From the NCBI RefSeq assembly GCF_000152945.2, contig NC_020830.1:806001-870000 (forward strand): DNA of 64,000 bases, written 5' to 3'. Shown piece after piece: positions 1 through 9,463 of the stretch. The translations under genes were made by a program, and so were the position numbers. This stretch comes from Polaribacter sp. MED152 (GTDB taxonomy: Bacteria; Bacteroidota; Bacteroidia; Flavobacteriales; Flavobacteriaceae). The stretch's first letter is position 1, and every line of letters begins with the position of its first letter. The notes below the pieces were generated by a model. It was not told the DNA's origin. It did not search any database and saw only the letters and a program-made list of their open reading frames with translations.

Positions 1-2
1 GG

Positions 3-1922
3 TTTTTCTTACAAGGTGATCCTGAAGCAGTTTTAATGCTAGAAGTTGCTGCAGAAACATTACCAGAGGCAGAATTATTGGCAGATGAATTAATTGCAGA
101 TTTAGCTAAAAATAAATTCGGTTATCATCATCCAAAAGTATATGGTAAGGATATTGCAAAGGTACATTACTTAAGAAAAGCAGGTTTGGGAGCTTTAGGA
201 AATATGGTTGGAGATCAAAAAGCAGTGGCATGTATCGAAGATACAGCTGTAGCTTTAGAAGATTTACCAAATTATATTGAAGAATTTACTCAAATTATGG
301 CAAAATATCAGCAAAATGCAGTGTATTATGCACATGCAGGAGCTGGAGAATTACATTTAAGACCAATTCTAAACCTAAAGAAAAAAGCCGATGTTGTACT
401 TTTTAGGAAAATTACCACAGAAACAGCAGAACTTGTAAAAAAATACAAAGGTTCTTTTTCTGGTGAGCATGGAGATGGAATTGTTCGTGCAGAATTTATT
501 CCTTTAATGATTGGCGATAAAAATTACCAGTTGTTAAGAAGAATCAAAAAAGCTTTTGACGCAAATAATGTTTTCAATAAAGGTAAAGTAACTGATGCTT
601 TTGCCATGGACGAAAATTTACGTTATGAGGTAGATCGTAAAGAACCAGAAATTGATACTATTCAAGATTTTTCGGATAGTAAAGGTATTCTAAGAATGGC
701 TGAGAAATGCAATGGTTCAGGTGATTGTAGAAAACCTGTTGAAGCAGGTGGAACAATGTGCCCAAGTTATAGAGCAACCAAAGATGAGAAAGATACAACC
801 AGAGCAAGAGCAAATACTTTACGTGAAGTTTTAACGAACAACAAAGAACAAAATAAATTTAATTCTAGAGAATTAAAAGAAGTGTTGAGTTTATGCTTAA
901 GTTGTAAAGCGTGTGCTTCTGAATGCCCAAGTAATGTGGATGTAGCTACAATGAAAGCTGAATTTCTTTATCAATATCAAGAAGAAAATGGCTATTCTTT
1001 TAGAAACAAACTTTTTGCCAACAATGTTAAGTACAATAAACTAGGTAGTATAGCTCCTGCAATTACAAATTTAGTTTTAAATACCTCGTTAACTAAAGCT
1101 ATTATGGGAGTCGCTCAACATAGAAGCGTACCAAAGTTAGCTCCTAAAACCTTAAAGAAATGGTATGCTAAACAATCATTTACTTCTAAAACTTACAAAA
1201 AAACAGTTTACTTGTTTTGTGATGAGTTTAGTAACTATTATGATGTAGAAATTGGAAAAGATGCCTTTATATTACTTCATAAACTTGGCTATGATTTAAA
1301 AATGATAAATCATGCAGAATCAGGGAGAAGTTTTATTTCTAAAGGATTTTTAAAGGAGGCAAAAGCAGTATGTAATTTAAATATTGATTATTTTAAAGAT
1401 ATTGTAACTGCGGATACACCTTTAATTGGCATTGAACCCTCAGCAATTTTAACGTTTAGAGATGAGTATTTACGTTTGGCTGATGATAAAAAAGCTGCTG
1501 AAAAAATTGCTAAAAACACCTTTACTTTCGAAGAATTTTTAGCCAATGAAATAAAAGAAGGTAATATTAATGATAAGTTGTTTACTCAAGAAGAAAAGCA
1601 ACTAAAGATTCATGGACATTGTCATCAAAAAGCATTATCAGGAACAAGTTCTAGCTTTCAAATTATGAATTTACCTAAAAATTATAAGGTAACAATCATG
1701 AATACAGGATGTTGTGGAATGGCTGGTTCTTTTGGTTATGAGAAAGAACATTATGATGTTTCAATGCAAGTTGGTGAAGACACATTGTTTCCAAAAGTTA
1801 GAAATTGTAGTTCAGATACCGAAATTGTTGCTGCAGGTACAAGTTGTAGACATCAAATTTATGATGGTACTAACAGAATTGCAAAACACCCAATTACAAT
1901 TTTAAAAGAAGCCTTAATTTAA
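3..1922 (+). CDS. FAD-linked oxidase / Fe-S 2-hydroxyacid dehydrogenase, 5' truncated
   Basis: This is the C-terminal part of a large FAD plus Fe-S oxidoreductase of the D-lactate/D-2-hydroxyglutarate dehydrogenase type (YdiJ/GlcD-GlpC fusion), which oxidises a 2-hydroxyacid and passes electrons to the quinone pool. The frame is open through the window edge, so the ATG at 36 is internal. Numbering from that Met, the FAD-oxidase C-terminal domain carries GEHGDGIVR near residue 142. Two ferredoxin-type clusters follow: CNGSGDC...CPS near 225 and CLSCKACASECP near 286. The CCG domain then carries HGHCHQKAL (about 525) and NTGCCGMAGSFGYE (about 555). An MFS carrier follows, which suggests uptake plus oxidation of a small acid. 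The exact substrate is not readable from sequence. Confidence 0.88.
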   Translation, partial: FFLQGDPEAVLMLEVAAETLPEAELLADELIADLAKNKFGYHHPKVYGKDIAKVHYLRKAGLGALGNMVGDQKAVACIEDTAVALEDLPNYIEEFTQIMAKYQQNAVYYAHAGAGELHLRPILNLKKKADVVLFRKITTETAELVKKYKGSFSGEHGDGIVRAEFIPLMIGDKNYQLLRRIKKAFDANNVFNKGKVTDAFAMDENLRYEVDRKEPEIDTIQDFSDSKGILRMAEKCNGSGDCRKPVEAGGTMCPSYRATKDEKDTTRARANTLREVLTNNKEQNKFNSRELKEVLSLCLSCKACASECPSNVDVATMKAEFLYQYQEENGYSFRNKLFANNVKYNKLGSIAPAITNLVLNTSLTKAIMGVAQHRSVPKLAPKTLKKWYAKQSFTSKTYKKTVYLFCDEFSNYYDVEIGKDAFILLHKLGYDLKMINHAESGRSFISKGFLKEAKAVCNLNIDYFKDIVTADTPLIGIEPSAILTFRDEYLRLADDKKAAEKIAKNTFTFEEFLANEIKEGNINDKLFTQEEKQLKIHGHCHQKALSGTSSSFQIMNLPKNYKVTIMNTGCCGMAGSFGYEKEHYDVSMQVGEDTLFPKVRNCSSDTEIVAAGTSCRHQIYDGTNRIAKHPITILKEALI

Positions 1923-1935
1923 TTAAAGTCAGTTC

Positions 1936-1943
1936 TATTTTTG
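1936..1943 (+). promoter_or_regulatory. putative -7 box TATTTTTG
   Basis: TATTTTTG matches the Bacteroidetes TAnnTTTG -7 consensus and lies about 28 nt before the TTG start of the MFS gene. No clear TTG -33 element was found. It suggests the carrier can be transcribed separately from the dehydrogenase. Confidence 0.4.
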
Positions 1944-1970
1944 TATTTTTAAAGTCTAACCTAGAAAACT

Positions 1971-3242
1971 TTGATACAAAAGAAAAAAATTGCATCCATG
2001 TTCTCCTTAATCATAGCAGGAGAAGCCATTTTTCTATTACCTTTTATTTTAATGCGTGTTTTTAAACCTGTAATTAGAGACGCCTTTTTAATTTCTGATG
2101 CTCAAATAGGTGAAGCACAAGCCCTATATGGAATTACTGCTGTTGCTTCTTATTTTTTTGGTGGATTTATTGCAGACAAATATGAACCTAGAAAATTACT
2201 AACACTCTCGTTAATCCTTACTGCTTTAGGTGGATTTTGGTTAACCTTAATGCCATCTATCATTGGTTTAAAAGCACTTTATGCATTTTGGGGAGTATCT
2301 ACCATACTTTTATTTTGGTCTTCCTTAATAAAGGCAACTAGACAATGGGGTAACCAGAATAACCAAGGTATTTCTTTTGGTTTATTAGATGGTGGAAGAG
2401 GTTTTTTTGCTGCAACCATTGCTTTATCTGGAGCAGGAATTCTAACTTATTTTTTTCCAGAAAAAGGAGTTGAAATTACTTTTGAACATAAAGTAGAAAC
2501 ATTGCAATACATTATTGGATCTATAACAACTATTGTTTTTTTAATAGCTTTATTAGTTTGGCTATTTATTCCAAAAGGAAAATCAGAATTTAAAGAGAGT
2601 AAAGAATTTCAATTTGACTTTAAAAAGGGATTTAGTTTAATGAAGCAGAAAAAAGTAATTTATCATTCTATAATAATATTTTGTGCTTATTGTTCTTATA
2701 AATTAACAGGCGTTTATGGCACATATGCCAAAGATGTTTGGAATTACAGCCTAGAAGAAGCTACTTATTTTGCAGTTCTTATTCAATATATTAGACCAAT
2801 AGCAGCAATAACAATTGGTTGGATTGCAGACAAGTATATGCCTTCAAAAATTATAATTCCAAGTTTTTCTTTACTTATTATTGCTTCTTTACTATTAGGA
2901 TTGGGTTTATTTAATACCTTACCAATAGCTTTATCTTTCAGCACATTTATAATGATGGCATTAGGTACGTATGCCTTAAGAGGATTGTATTTTGCTATTA
3001 TCGAAGAAACCAAAACTCCAATTCAATTTACAGGTACATTAGTTGGTATTATTTCTGTAGTTGGTTTTACTCCTGATATTTTTATGTCTTTGTTTAACGG
3101 TTATATGTTAGGCGAAAATCCAACAATTGTTGAATATCAGCATTTATTTACAACATTTACCATTATTCCTATTGTTGGTTTATTGGCTACATTAGGGTTT
3201 AGAAAAGCCATCAAAACCACTAAAAACCAACATATTAAATAA
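1971..3242 (+). CDS. MFS transporter
   Basis: A 423-residue major facilitator superfamily permease with about twelve hydrophobic segments and the typical inter-helix 2-3 loop GGFIADKYEPRK near residue 65, repeated in its C-half counterpart GWIADKYMPSK. The start is a TTG. An in-frame ATG ten codons downstream (1998) is an alternative, but the basic N-terminus (MIQKKK) before the first helix favours the TTG. It follows the 2-hydroxyacid dehydrogenase by 48 nt, so transport of lactate or a related acid is plausible. The substrate is inference only. Confidence 0.82.
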   Translation: MIQKKKIASMFSLIIAGEAIFLLPFILMRVFKPVIRDAFLISDAQIGEAQALYGITAVASYFFGGFIADKYEPRKLLTLSLILTALGGFWLTLMPSIIGLKALYAFWGVSTILLFWSSLIKATRQWGNQNNQGISFGLLDGGRGFFAATIALSGAGILTYFFPEKGVEITFEHKVETLQYIIGSITTIVFLIALLVWLFIPKGKSEFKESKEFQFDFKKGFSLMKQKKVIYHSIIIFCAYCSYKLTGVYGTYAKDVWNYSLEEATYFAVLIQYIRPIAAITIGWIADKYMPSKIIIPSFSLLIIASLLLGLGLFNTLPIALSFSTFIMMALGTYALRGLYFAIIEETKTPIQFTGTLVGIISVVGFTPDIFMSLFNGYMLGENPTIVEYQHLFTTFTIIPIVGLLATLGFRKAIKTTKNQHIK

Positions 3243-3349
3243 TAAATTCTTGTATTATTTTATTTTTAAGAAGTAAAAAAACAAAGCCCAATTTTTATCT
3301 TTAAATGTAGTTTTAGACTTTCTTTAAGACAGTTTTGTTAAAATTTAAC

Positions 3350-3357
3350 TATTTTTG
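3350..3357 (+). promoter_or_regulatory. putative -7 box TATTTTTG
   Basis: TATTTTTG matches TAnnTTTG and lies 31 nt upstream of the ATG at 3388. It fits a separate promoter for the small membrane protein. Confidence 0.45.
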
Positions 3358-3387
3358 TTTAAAGATTAACTAAAAACTATAAACACT

Positions 3388-3834
3388 ATGTCAAAAGAAA
3401 AAATTATATTCAAAAATGCAATATTAATCGTCTTAATGATTGGAGGATTCTTTTTCCTATCTAAAGCTTTAGGCTTAGAGGGTAATCCTTATTTAAGATT
3501 TGTAAATTTAATATTTGTATTGGTTGGTATTAGACAAGCTGTTAAAACAAATATTGAAACAAACAACATGACTGGTTATGCCAAGAATGCAGGTGTTGCT
3601 TTTGGTACTTCTATTATAGGAGTGTTATTATCTACAGTAGGAGTTTTAGTATATATTGAATTTATAAATCCTGAATTTTTAAGTACAATGAATAATTCAT
3701 TTTTAATAGGAGGAGATTTATCTATATACGAATTGTTATTTACCCTTGTAATAGAAGGTATTGCTTCATCTGTAGTAGGTTCATTAATTGTAATGCAGTT
3801 TTACAAAAATCATGGAAAATCTGATGATATATAA
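3388..3834 (+). CDS. four-helix membrane protein (DUF4199-like)
   Basis: A 148-residue inner-membrane protein with four predicted helices (about residues 10-30, 36-54, 68-92 and 112-135) and short charged loops. Size and topology resemble the DUF4199 family of Bacteroidetes, but I see no diagnostic motif. It has its own TAnnTTTG promoter upstream and a bidirectional terminator downstream, so it is probably monocistronic. The function is unknown. Confidence 0.65.
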   Translation: MSKEKIIFKNAILIVLMIGGFFFLSKALGLEGNPYLRFVNLIFVLVGIRQAVKTNIETNNMTGYAKNAGVAFGTSIIGVLLSTVGVLVYIEFINPEFLSTMNNSFLIGGDLSIYELLFTLVIEGIASSVVGSLIVMQFYKNHGKSDDI

Positions 3835-3852
3835 AATATCATTATTATAAAT

Positions 3853-3886
3853 AAAAAAAACACTCCAAATTGGAGTGTTTTTTTTT
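3853..3886. terminator. bidirectional intrinsic terminator
   Basis: A perfect CACTCCA/TGGAGTG stem with an AAT loop is flanked by an A-run on the left and a T-run of nine on the right. It lies between convergent genes and can end transcription from both sides. Confidence 0.85.
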
Positions 3887-3905
3887 GACCTATTTTTTGT
3901 TAACG

Positions 3906-4745
3906 TTACTTTTCGCTATTTAAAAGTGCAAAAAACTTATTAATATTAGGTAGAATAACAATTCTAGTTCTTCTATTTTTCGCTCTATTTTCAGAGGATG
4001 TATTTGGCAATAAAGGCACAGTATCTCCTCTACCAGAAGCAATTAACCTACTACCATCAATCTTAAATTTATTTTGCAATAAACGAACAATTGAAGTGGC
4101 TCTTTTTACACTTAAATCCCAATTGTCTTGAACTGTTGCATTGCTAATTGATTGAGAGTCTGTATGCCCTTCAATCATTATATCAATACTTGGCTCAGAC
4201 TCTGCAATATCAGCAATTTTAGTAATTAAAGATAGTGCACTTTCTTTAACTCGATAACTACCTGTGTTAAACAATAGTTTATCTGAAACAGAAATCATAA
4301 CCACTGTTTCATCTATATCAATGTCTAGTTCATCTGAGTTTAATAGTTCTGCTTCACCCAAAGTTTGAGTAATAATATTATAAGATAAAGCTAGATTTAG
4401 TGAATCTTTTAAAGTTTTTGCTTCTGCTAATTTTTTAGGATCCACCTTAGCTAGAGTTGCATCCATAATTGCTCTGCCTTTATCAGAAATAACAATATTA
4501 TCGCTATTTACATCAAATTTTAAAGCATTTTCTTCTTCTAAATTTGCATTATCGTCTTTTAAAGAATTGATTTTATCATAATACATTTCAACTCTTCTGT
4601 CTATTTCTTCTTGCTTTAATTGTAGCTTTTGAAGATTGCCTTTAGCATCTGTATATTTATTTTCTAACTCAACATATTTCTTTTTAGAAACACAGGAAGT
4701 CATCATTAACATACAAATTGATACTGGTAAAATTAAATTTCTCAT
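3906..4745 (-). CDS. OmpA-family peptidoglycan-associated lipoprotein
   Basis: A 279-residue envelope protein. The N-terminus has a lipoprotein signal (hydrophobic stretch then MMTSC, Cys 17), followed by a charged coiled-coil-like region (about 25-75) and a C-terminal OmpA-like domain (about 150-270). That domain contains IEGHTDSQ and ENRAKNRRTRIVI, the peptidoglycan-binding signature. It probably links the outer membrane to the cell wall. It is convergent with the preceding membrane protein and lies 60 nt downstream of valS on the same strand. Confidence 0.88.
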   Translation of the reverse strand: MRNLILPVSICMLMMTSCVSKKKYVELENKYTDAKGNLQKLQLKQEEIDRRVEMYYDKINSLKDDNANLEEENALKFDVNSDNIVISDKGRAIMDATLAKVDPKKLAEAKTLKDSLNLALSYNIITQTLGEAELLNSDELDIDIDETVVMISVSDKLLFNTGSYRVKESALSLITKIADIAESEPSIDIMIEGHTDSQSISNATVQDNWDLSVKRATSIVRLLQNKFKIDGSRLIASGRGDTVPLLPNTSSENRAKNRRTRIVILPNINKFFALLNSEK

Positions 4746-4805
4746 TTCGTTTTATTTTTAGGAGAAATTAAATATAACCAATTTATTATGGATGGCTAAA
4801 AGATT

Positions 4806-7442
4806 TTATTTTAAAGAATTTAAACTACCAATAATGGTTTCTATTTTAGCTAGAGTATCTGCCTCTTTCTTGCGTTCTAAAGTAATTACCTTTTCTGGTG
4901 CATTAGCAACAAAACGTTCGTTAGATAATTTCTTTTGAATACCTACTAAAAAGCCTTGGGCTCTTTTTAATTCTGCAGATAATTTTTCAATTTCAGCTTC
5001 AACATCAATATTGGCAGCAGAAATAGGCACAAAATATTCGTTAGATTTTACTCTAAAAGATGCTCCATCAACTTTTTCTGACACATAATTTATAGTTGAC
5101 GTATTTGTAAGTTTTTGAATTATACTATCAAATTTAACAGATGTATTAGCGTTATTAACCACATACAATTCTACTGCATCTTTAAACGCAATATTCTTAT
5201 CTTTTCTAATAGTTCTAATACCAGAAATTACGCCTGTTGCAAATTCAAACTCATTAATAATATCTGCATCAAACTCATTTTGAACAGGATATTTTGCAAT
5301 AATTAAGGCTTCTTCAGAAGTTCTTTCTGCAATAAATTGCCAAATTTCTTCAGTTAAGAATGGCATAAATGGATGCAGAACTTTTAAATTGTTTTCTAAA
5401 ACTTCAATAATTGCATCAAAGGTTACTTGATCTATTGGGTGTTGATAAGCTGGCTTCACAATTTCTAATAACCATGATGAAAAATCATCATTTATTAGTT
5501 TATAAATGGCCATTAAAGCATCAGACAGTCTATATTTAGAAAAGTGATCTTCAATTTCTGCTAAAGCTTTTTGAAACTTAGCTTCATACCAAGATAAACC
5601 AATTTTTGCAGTTTCTGGCTGCTCTAAACTGGCATCTACCTCCCATCCTTTTATCAAACGAAAAGCATTCCAAATTTTATTGGCAAAACCTTTTCCTTGC
5701 TGACATAAGTCTTCATCGAATAAAATATCATTTCCTGCAGGCGCACTTAATAACAATCCAACTCTTACACCATCTGCACCATAATCATCAATTAATTTCA
5801 ATGCATCTGGTGAGTTCCCTAAAGACTTAGACATTTTACGTCTTTGTTTGTCTCTAACCAAACCTGTTAGATAAACATTTTCAAATGGTTTTGCGTCTTT
5901 ATATTCATAACCTGCAACAATCATTCTTGCTACCCAGAAAAATAAAATATCTGGTCCTGTAACTAAATCGTTTGTTGGGTAATAGTATTTAATTTCTTCA
6001 TTTTCAGGATTTCTAATTCCGTCAAAAACAGACATTGGCCATAACCAAGAAGAAAACCAAGTATCTAAAGCATCTTCATCTTGTTTTAAATCAGACGTTG
6101 CTAATGCTTTATTTCCTGTTTTTTCTTTTGCTAAAACTAAAGCTTCTTCTATATTTTCTGCTACAACAAAATCTTCTTTTCCATCTCCATAGAAAAAAGC
6201 GGGTATTTGCTGACCCCACCAAAGTTGACGAGAAATGTTCCAATCACGAACATTTTCCATCCAATGACGATAGGTGTTTTCGAATTTCTTAGGTACTAAG
6301 TTAATTTCAGTATCATCACCTAAAACAGCATCTATTGCAGGTTTTGCCAAATCTGTCATTTTTAAAAACCATTGATCTGATAACCTTGGCTCAATAACAG
6401 CTTTTGTTCTTTCTGATGTACCAACTTTATTCGTATGTACTTCAGTTTTTACTAAGATTCCTTTTTCTTCTAATTCCTTGGCTATCTCTTTACGAACTAC
6501 AAAACGATCTTTACCTTGATAATGCAACCCAAAAGAGTTTAAAGAAGCATCATCATTAAAAATATCTATTACTTCTAACTGATGTTTATCTCCTAAATTT
6601 TTATCATTTTCATCATGAGCAGGAGTTACTTTTAAGCAACCTGTACCAAATTCTAAATCTACATATTCATCTTCAATAATAGGTATTACTCTATCACATA
6701 AAGGCACAATTGCCTTTTTCCCTTTTAAATGAGTAAAACGTTCATCGTTTGGATTGATACAAATTGCAGTATCTCCAAAGATGGTTTCTGGTCTTGTTGT
6801 TGCAATAGTTAAAGTGTCTTCTGAACCTTCAATTTTATATTGTAAATAATATAAATTACCTTGTCTTTCCTCATGAATTACTTCTTCATCAGACAATGTA
6901 GTTTTGGCTTCAGGATCCCAATTTACCATTCTATAACCTCTGTAGATTAAACCTTTGTTGTATAAATCTACAAAAACCTTAATTACAGATTCAGACATTT
7001 CTGGGTCCATCGTAAAAGCGGTTCTTTCCCAATCGCAAGAAGCACCTAACTTTTTAAGTTGTTCTAAGATAATTCCACCATATTCATCTTTCCAATCAAA
7101 TGCATGTTGTAAAAACTCTTCTCGAGTTAAATCGCTTTTAGCAATACCTTGCTCTTTTAATTTAGCTACAACTTTAGCTTCTGTAGCAATAGATGCATGG
7201 TCTGTTCCTGGCACCCAACAAGCATTTTTACCTTGTAAACGTGCACGTCTAATTAATACATCTTGAATTGTATTATTAAGCATATGACCCATATGCAAAA
7301 CCCCTGTAACATTTGGTGGAGGAATTACAATAGTATAAGGTTCTCTTTCATCTGGAGTTGAATGAAAATAATTATTTTTCATCCAATAAGAATACCACTT
7401 ATCTTCTACCTTACTTGCATCATATTTAGATGGAATTGCCAT
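4806..7442 (-). CDS. valS: valine--tRNA ligase
   Basis: Class I aminoacyl-tRNA synthetase charging tRNA-Val. The HIGH signature appears as [16 protein letters not shown] near residue 35 and the KMSKS loop as [12 protein letters not shown] in the second half. The CP1 editing domain lies between them, and a C-terminal coiled arm of the ValRS type ends the protein. The start was placed at 7442 ([16 protein letters not shown]) because the upstream in-frame ATG at 7475 overlaps a TAnnTTTG box at 7473-7480 and adds eleven residues unlike the family. The resulting 878 residues match the usual length. Confidence 0.97.
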   Translation of the reverse strand: MAIPSKYDASKVEDKWYSYWMKNNYFHSTPDEREPYTIVIPPPNVTGVLHMGHMLNNTIQDVLIRRARLQGKNACWVPGTDHASIATEAKVVAKLKEQGIAKSDLTREEFLQHAFDWKDEYGGIILEQLKKLGASCDWERTAFTMDPEMSESVIKVFVDLYNKGLIYRGYRMVNWDPEAKTTLSDEEVIHEERQGNLYYLQYKIEGSEDTLTIATTRPETIFGDTAICINPNDERFTHLKGKKAIVPLCDRVIPIIEDEYVDLEFGTGCLKVTPAHDENDKNLGDKHQLEVIDIFNDDASLNSFGLHYQGKDRFVVRKEIAKELEEKGILVKTEVHTNKVGTSERTKAVIEPRLSDQWFLKMTDLAKPAIDAVLGDDTEINLVPKKFENTYRHWMENVRDWNISRQLWWGQQIPAFFYGDGKEDFVVAENIEEALVLAKEKTGNKALATSDLKQDEDALDTWFSSWLWPMSVFDGIRNPENEEIKYYYPTNDLVTGPDILFFWVARMIVAGYEYKDAKPFENVYLTGLVRDKQRRKMSKSLGNSPDALKLIDDYGADGVRVGLLLSAPAGNDILFDEDLCQQGKGFANKIWNAFRLIKGWEVDASLEQPETAKIGLSWYEAKFQKALAEIEDHFSKYRLSDALMAIYKLINDDFSSWLLEIVKPAYQHPIDQVTFDAIIEVLENNLKVLHPFMPFLTEEIWQFIAERTSEEALIIAKYPVQNEFDADIINEFEFATGVISGIRTIRKDKNIAFKDAVELYVVNNANTSVKFDSIIQKLTNTSTINYVSEKVDGASFRVKSNEYFVPISAANIDVEAEIEKLSAELKRAQGFLVGIQKKLSNERFVANAPEKVITLERKKEADTLAKIETIIGSLNSLK

Positions 7443-7472
7443 ACTTTGGAATCGTTTTTGATATATAGTTGG

Positions 7473-7480
7473 CAAAAATA
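7473..7480 (-). promoter_or_regulatory. putative valS -7 box
   Basis: On the minus strand this reads TATTTTTG (TAnnTTTG), 30 nt before the chosen valS ATG. It overlaps the longer possible start codon and therefore argues against it. Confidence 0.5.
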
Positions 7481-7566
7481 CAATTCTCTTTTTTGTAGAG
7501 AAAATTAGCCATTGATTTTTTAAAATAAAATATAAACCCTAATTTTACAGTATTAAACCCTTAGTT

Positions 7567-7974
7567 ATGAAAGTATTCGGATCTTTTTTAGTTGTTTTTT
7601 TAATTTCTTTTTCCATAAATGCTCAAGAATTTAAGTTTGAAAAAGAAACTATAGATTATGGTAAAGTGAATAAAGGTTCTAATGGCGAGAGTACTTTTGT
7701 GTTTACAAATGTGGGTGATGCTCCTTTAATAATTAAAAATGTAAGATCTACTTGTGGTTGTACAGTACCTAAAAAACCAGAAAAGCCAATTATGCCTGGA
7801 GAAAAAGGAGAAATTAAAGTTTCTTATGATACCAATAGAATTGGTGGTTTTTCTAAGTCGATTAATATTTTTTCGAACGCTAAGAATGCTAGAAAAGTAA
7901 TTCGAATTAAAGGCGTTGTTCTAACAGGAGTTTCTATGGAGAAAGAAAAAAGTATTGTTTCTGATTCTCAATAA
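7567..7974 (+). CDS. DUF1573 domain secreted protein
   Basis: A 135-residue exported protein with a signal peptide (about residues 1-19, ending SINAQ) and one DUF1573 domain, an ASH/MSP-like immunoglobulin fold. The family signatures are FTNVGDAPLIIKNVRSTCGC (about 52-71) and a later PGEKGEIKVSYDTNR. Such proteins are common in Bacteroidetes and are thought to act in the periplasm or envelope, but no biochemical role is established. The stop codon directly abuts that of the convergent protease gene with no spacer. Confidence 0.85.
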   Translation: MKVFGSFLVVFLISFSINAQEFKFEKETIDYGKVNKGSNGESTFVFTNVGDAPLIIKNVRSTCGCTVPKKPEKPIMPGEKGEIKVSYDTNRIGGFSKSINIFSNAKNARKVIRIKGVVLTGVSMEKEKSIVSDSQ

Positions 7975-9312
7975 TTAGATTTTTTTCTCTAGAAAAAATT
8001 CAAACTTCATTTTTTGCTCATTTCTTAAAACGGTTATCCTTATTCGTTTTTTGTCTCTTTCTTGAAATTTCTGATTGATAGATTCCAGTGTTAAATCTGC
8101 AGCATTTGCATTATTTAGCTTTAAAATGATATCACCTTTTTGAAGACCTGCAACATGACTTGGTGAACCTTTAACCACATTTCTTATTTTAAAGGATGGC
8201 TTAAACTTATAAGAAAAACCGCTAATAAAATTAATTGTTTTACTGTTTTCAGATCCTTTGCTAATAGGAGTTGAAACTATGGTTTGTCTTTCTTTTACCA
8301 ATTGTTTTCCACTGTAAATAACATCTAAGCCACTCATATTGTAATCAAAACCATTAGTTAAAGAACCATTTTTTTTCAACATTAATTTCTGATTAGCATA
8401 ATCAAACCAAACAATGAATCGCTTTAAAATACCAGCACCTATACTTCCATTTCTATCTTTTACACTCCTTGCGTTTTTGGTGGATACTGAATCTAGAAAA
8501 GATACAGTTGGCTCTTTAACCATATAATTACCTAATTGTACAGCTGGTATTCTACTTCTTTTGCCATAAATAGTACCACTTAAACCTTCACCTAATATAT
8601 CTGTAAAAAAACGATTTGGCGTTTGAATATTGTATTTGGAATTTTCGAACAACCAAAGTGCATCACTGCCTCCTGTGTCTATCAATAATTTAACTTTGGT
8701 AAGTTTATTACCAATAGTGTCTAACTTTATATCTGTATTTATATAAGGTTTCTTTCGATGAAATGTTAACGGAAAAACTTCGCAATTTCTGCAGGCTTTG
8801 AGTTTAACTTTTTTAGGGTTGTAAAAGTGAATATACTTTGTTTTGTAATTGATTTTAACAATAAAATTTTTAAGTAAATCATAACCCAAAATCCCATGGA
8901 TTGTAATTCCCATTTTACCGGATAAATCAAAATAATCTCTTAGAATTACATATACAGATTCATCATTACTTTGAATATTTTCTACAGAAATTTTATTGCT
9001 TTTAGACATTAATGCTTCTACAGCATCACCTTTACCTAAGCCTTGAAGTTTAATTTTCTCTAAATTATTTAAACCTAAACTATCATTTTTGGTGATGTTA
9101 AAAAGAATGGTTTTAGTAACACCAGAATCTAAAATAAACGATACCTTTTTATCATTAATTTTAAGAGGTACAACTATTAAATTATTTATCAATTTAAACT
9201 TAACACTAACTTTCTTTTTCTTCTGATTCAAAAACCGAAAACCTTCTTGTGCTTCTGTATTGATAAACCAGAATATGAAAAGTAAAATAAATATGGATTT
9301 TCTATGTTTCAA
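7975..9312 (-). CDS. retropepsin-like aspartyl protease with PDZ domain
   Basis: A 445-residue exported protein with a signal peptide (about 1-21), two aspartyl-protease half-domains and a C-terminal PDZ domain. The candidate catalytic motifs are FILDSGVTKT (about residue 60) and LLIDTGGSDALW (about 210), so both D-[ST]-G halves are on one chain. The PDZ segment starts near 365 (VVKGSPSHVAGLQKGDII). The start codon is TTG, and no in-frame ATG lies close upstream. A periplasmic protease or peptide-binding role is expected, but the substrate is unknown. Confidence 0.82.
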   Translation of the reverse strand: MKHRKSIFILLFIFWFINTEAQEGFRFLNQKKKKVSVKFKLINNLIVVPLKINDKKVSFILDSGVTKTILFNITKNDSLGLNNLEKIKLQGLGKGDAVEALMSKSNKISVENIQSNDESVYVILRDYFDLSGKMGITIHGILGYDLLKNFIVKINYKTKYIHFYNPKKVKLKACRNCEVFPLTFHRKKPYINTDIKLDTIGNKLTKVKLLIDTGGSDALWLFENSKYNIQTPNRFFTDILGEGLSGTIYGKRSRIPAVQLGNYMVKEPTVSFLDSVSTKNARSVKDRNGSIGAGILKRFIVWFDYANQKLMLKKNGSLTNGFDYNMSGLDVIYSGKQLVKERQTIVSTPISKGSENSKTINFISGFSYKFKPSFKIRNVVKGSPSHVAGLQKGDIILKLNNANAADLTLESINQKFQERDKKRIRITVLRNEQKMKFEFFLEKKI

Positions 9313-9463
9313 ATGTTTCTTTTAACTTATCTATTTAAATATACAAATTATGATTTGCTTTATTAAAAAAATGAGCGGGAAACCTTTTAAAGATTATGAA
9401 ATTTAACAAGACTTTTAAAATTAATTTCGCAAATTTGCAGGAAAATTTAAGTAAAAAATTATT

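Noticed and set aside
5115..7266. Reading frames on the plus strand within valS
   Set aside because: They have low-complexity translations, overlap a well-supported gene and show no family resemblance; they are antisense shadows.
7443..7475. Longer valS start at 7475
   Set aside because: It overlaps the -7 box at 7473-7480 and adds residues not typical of ValRS.
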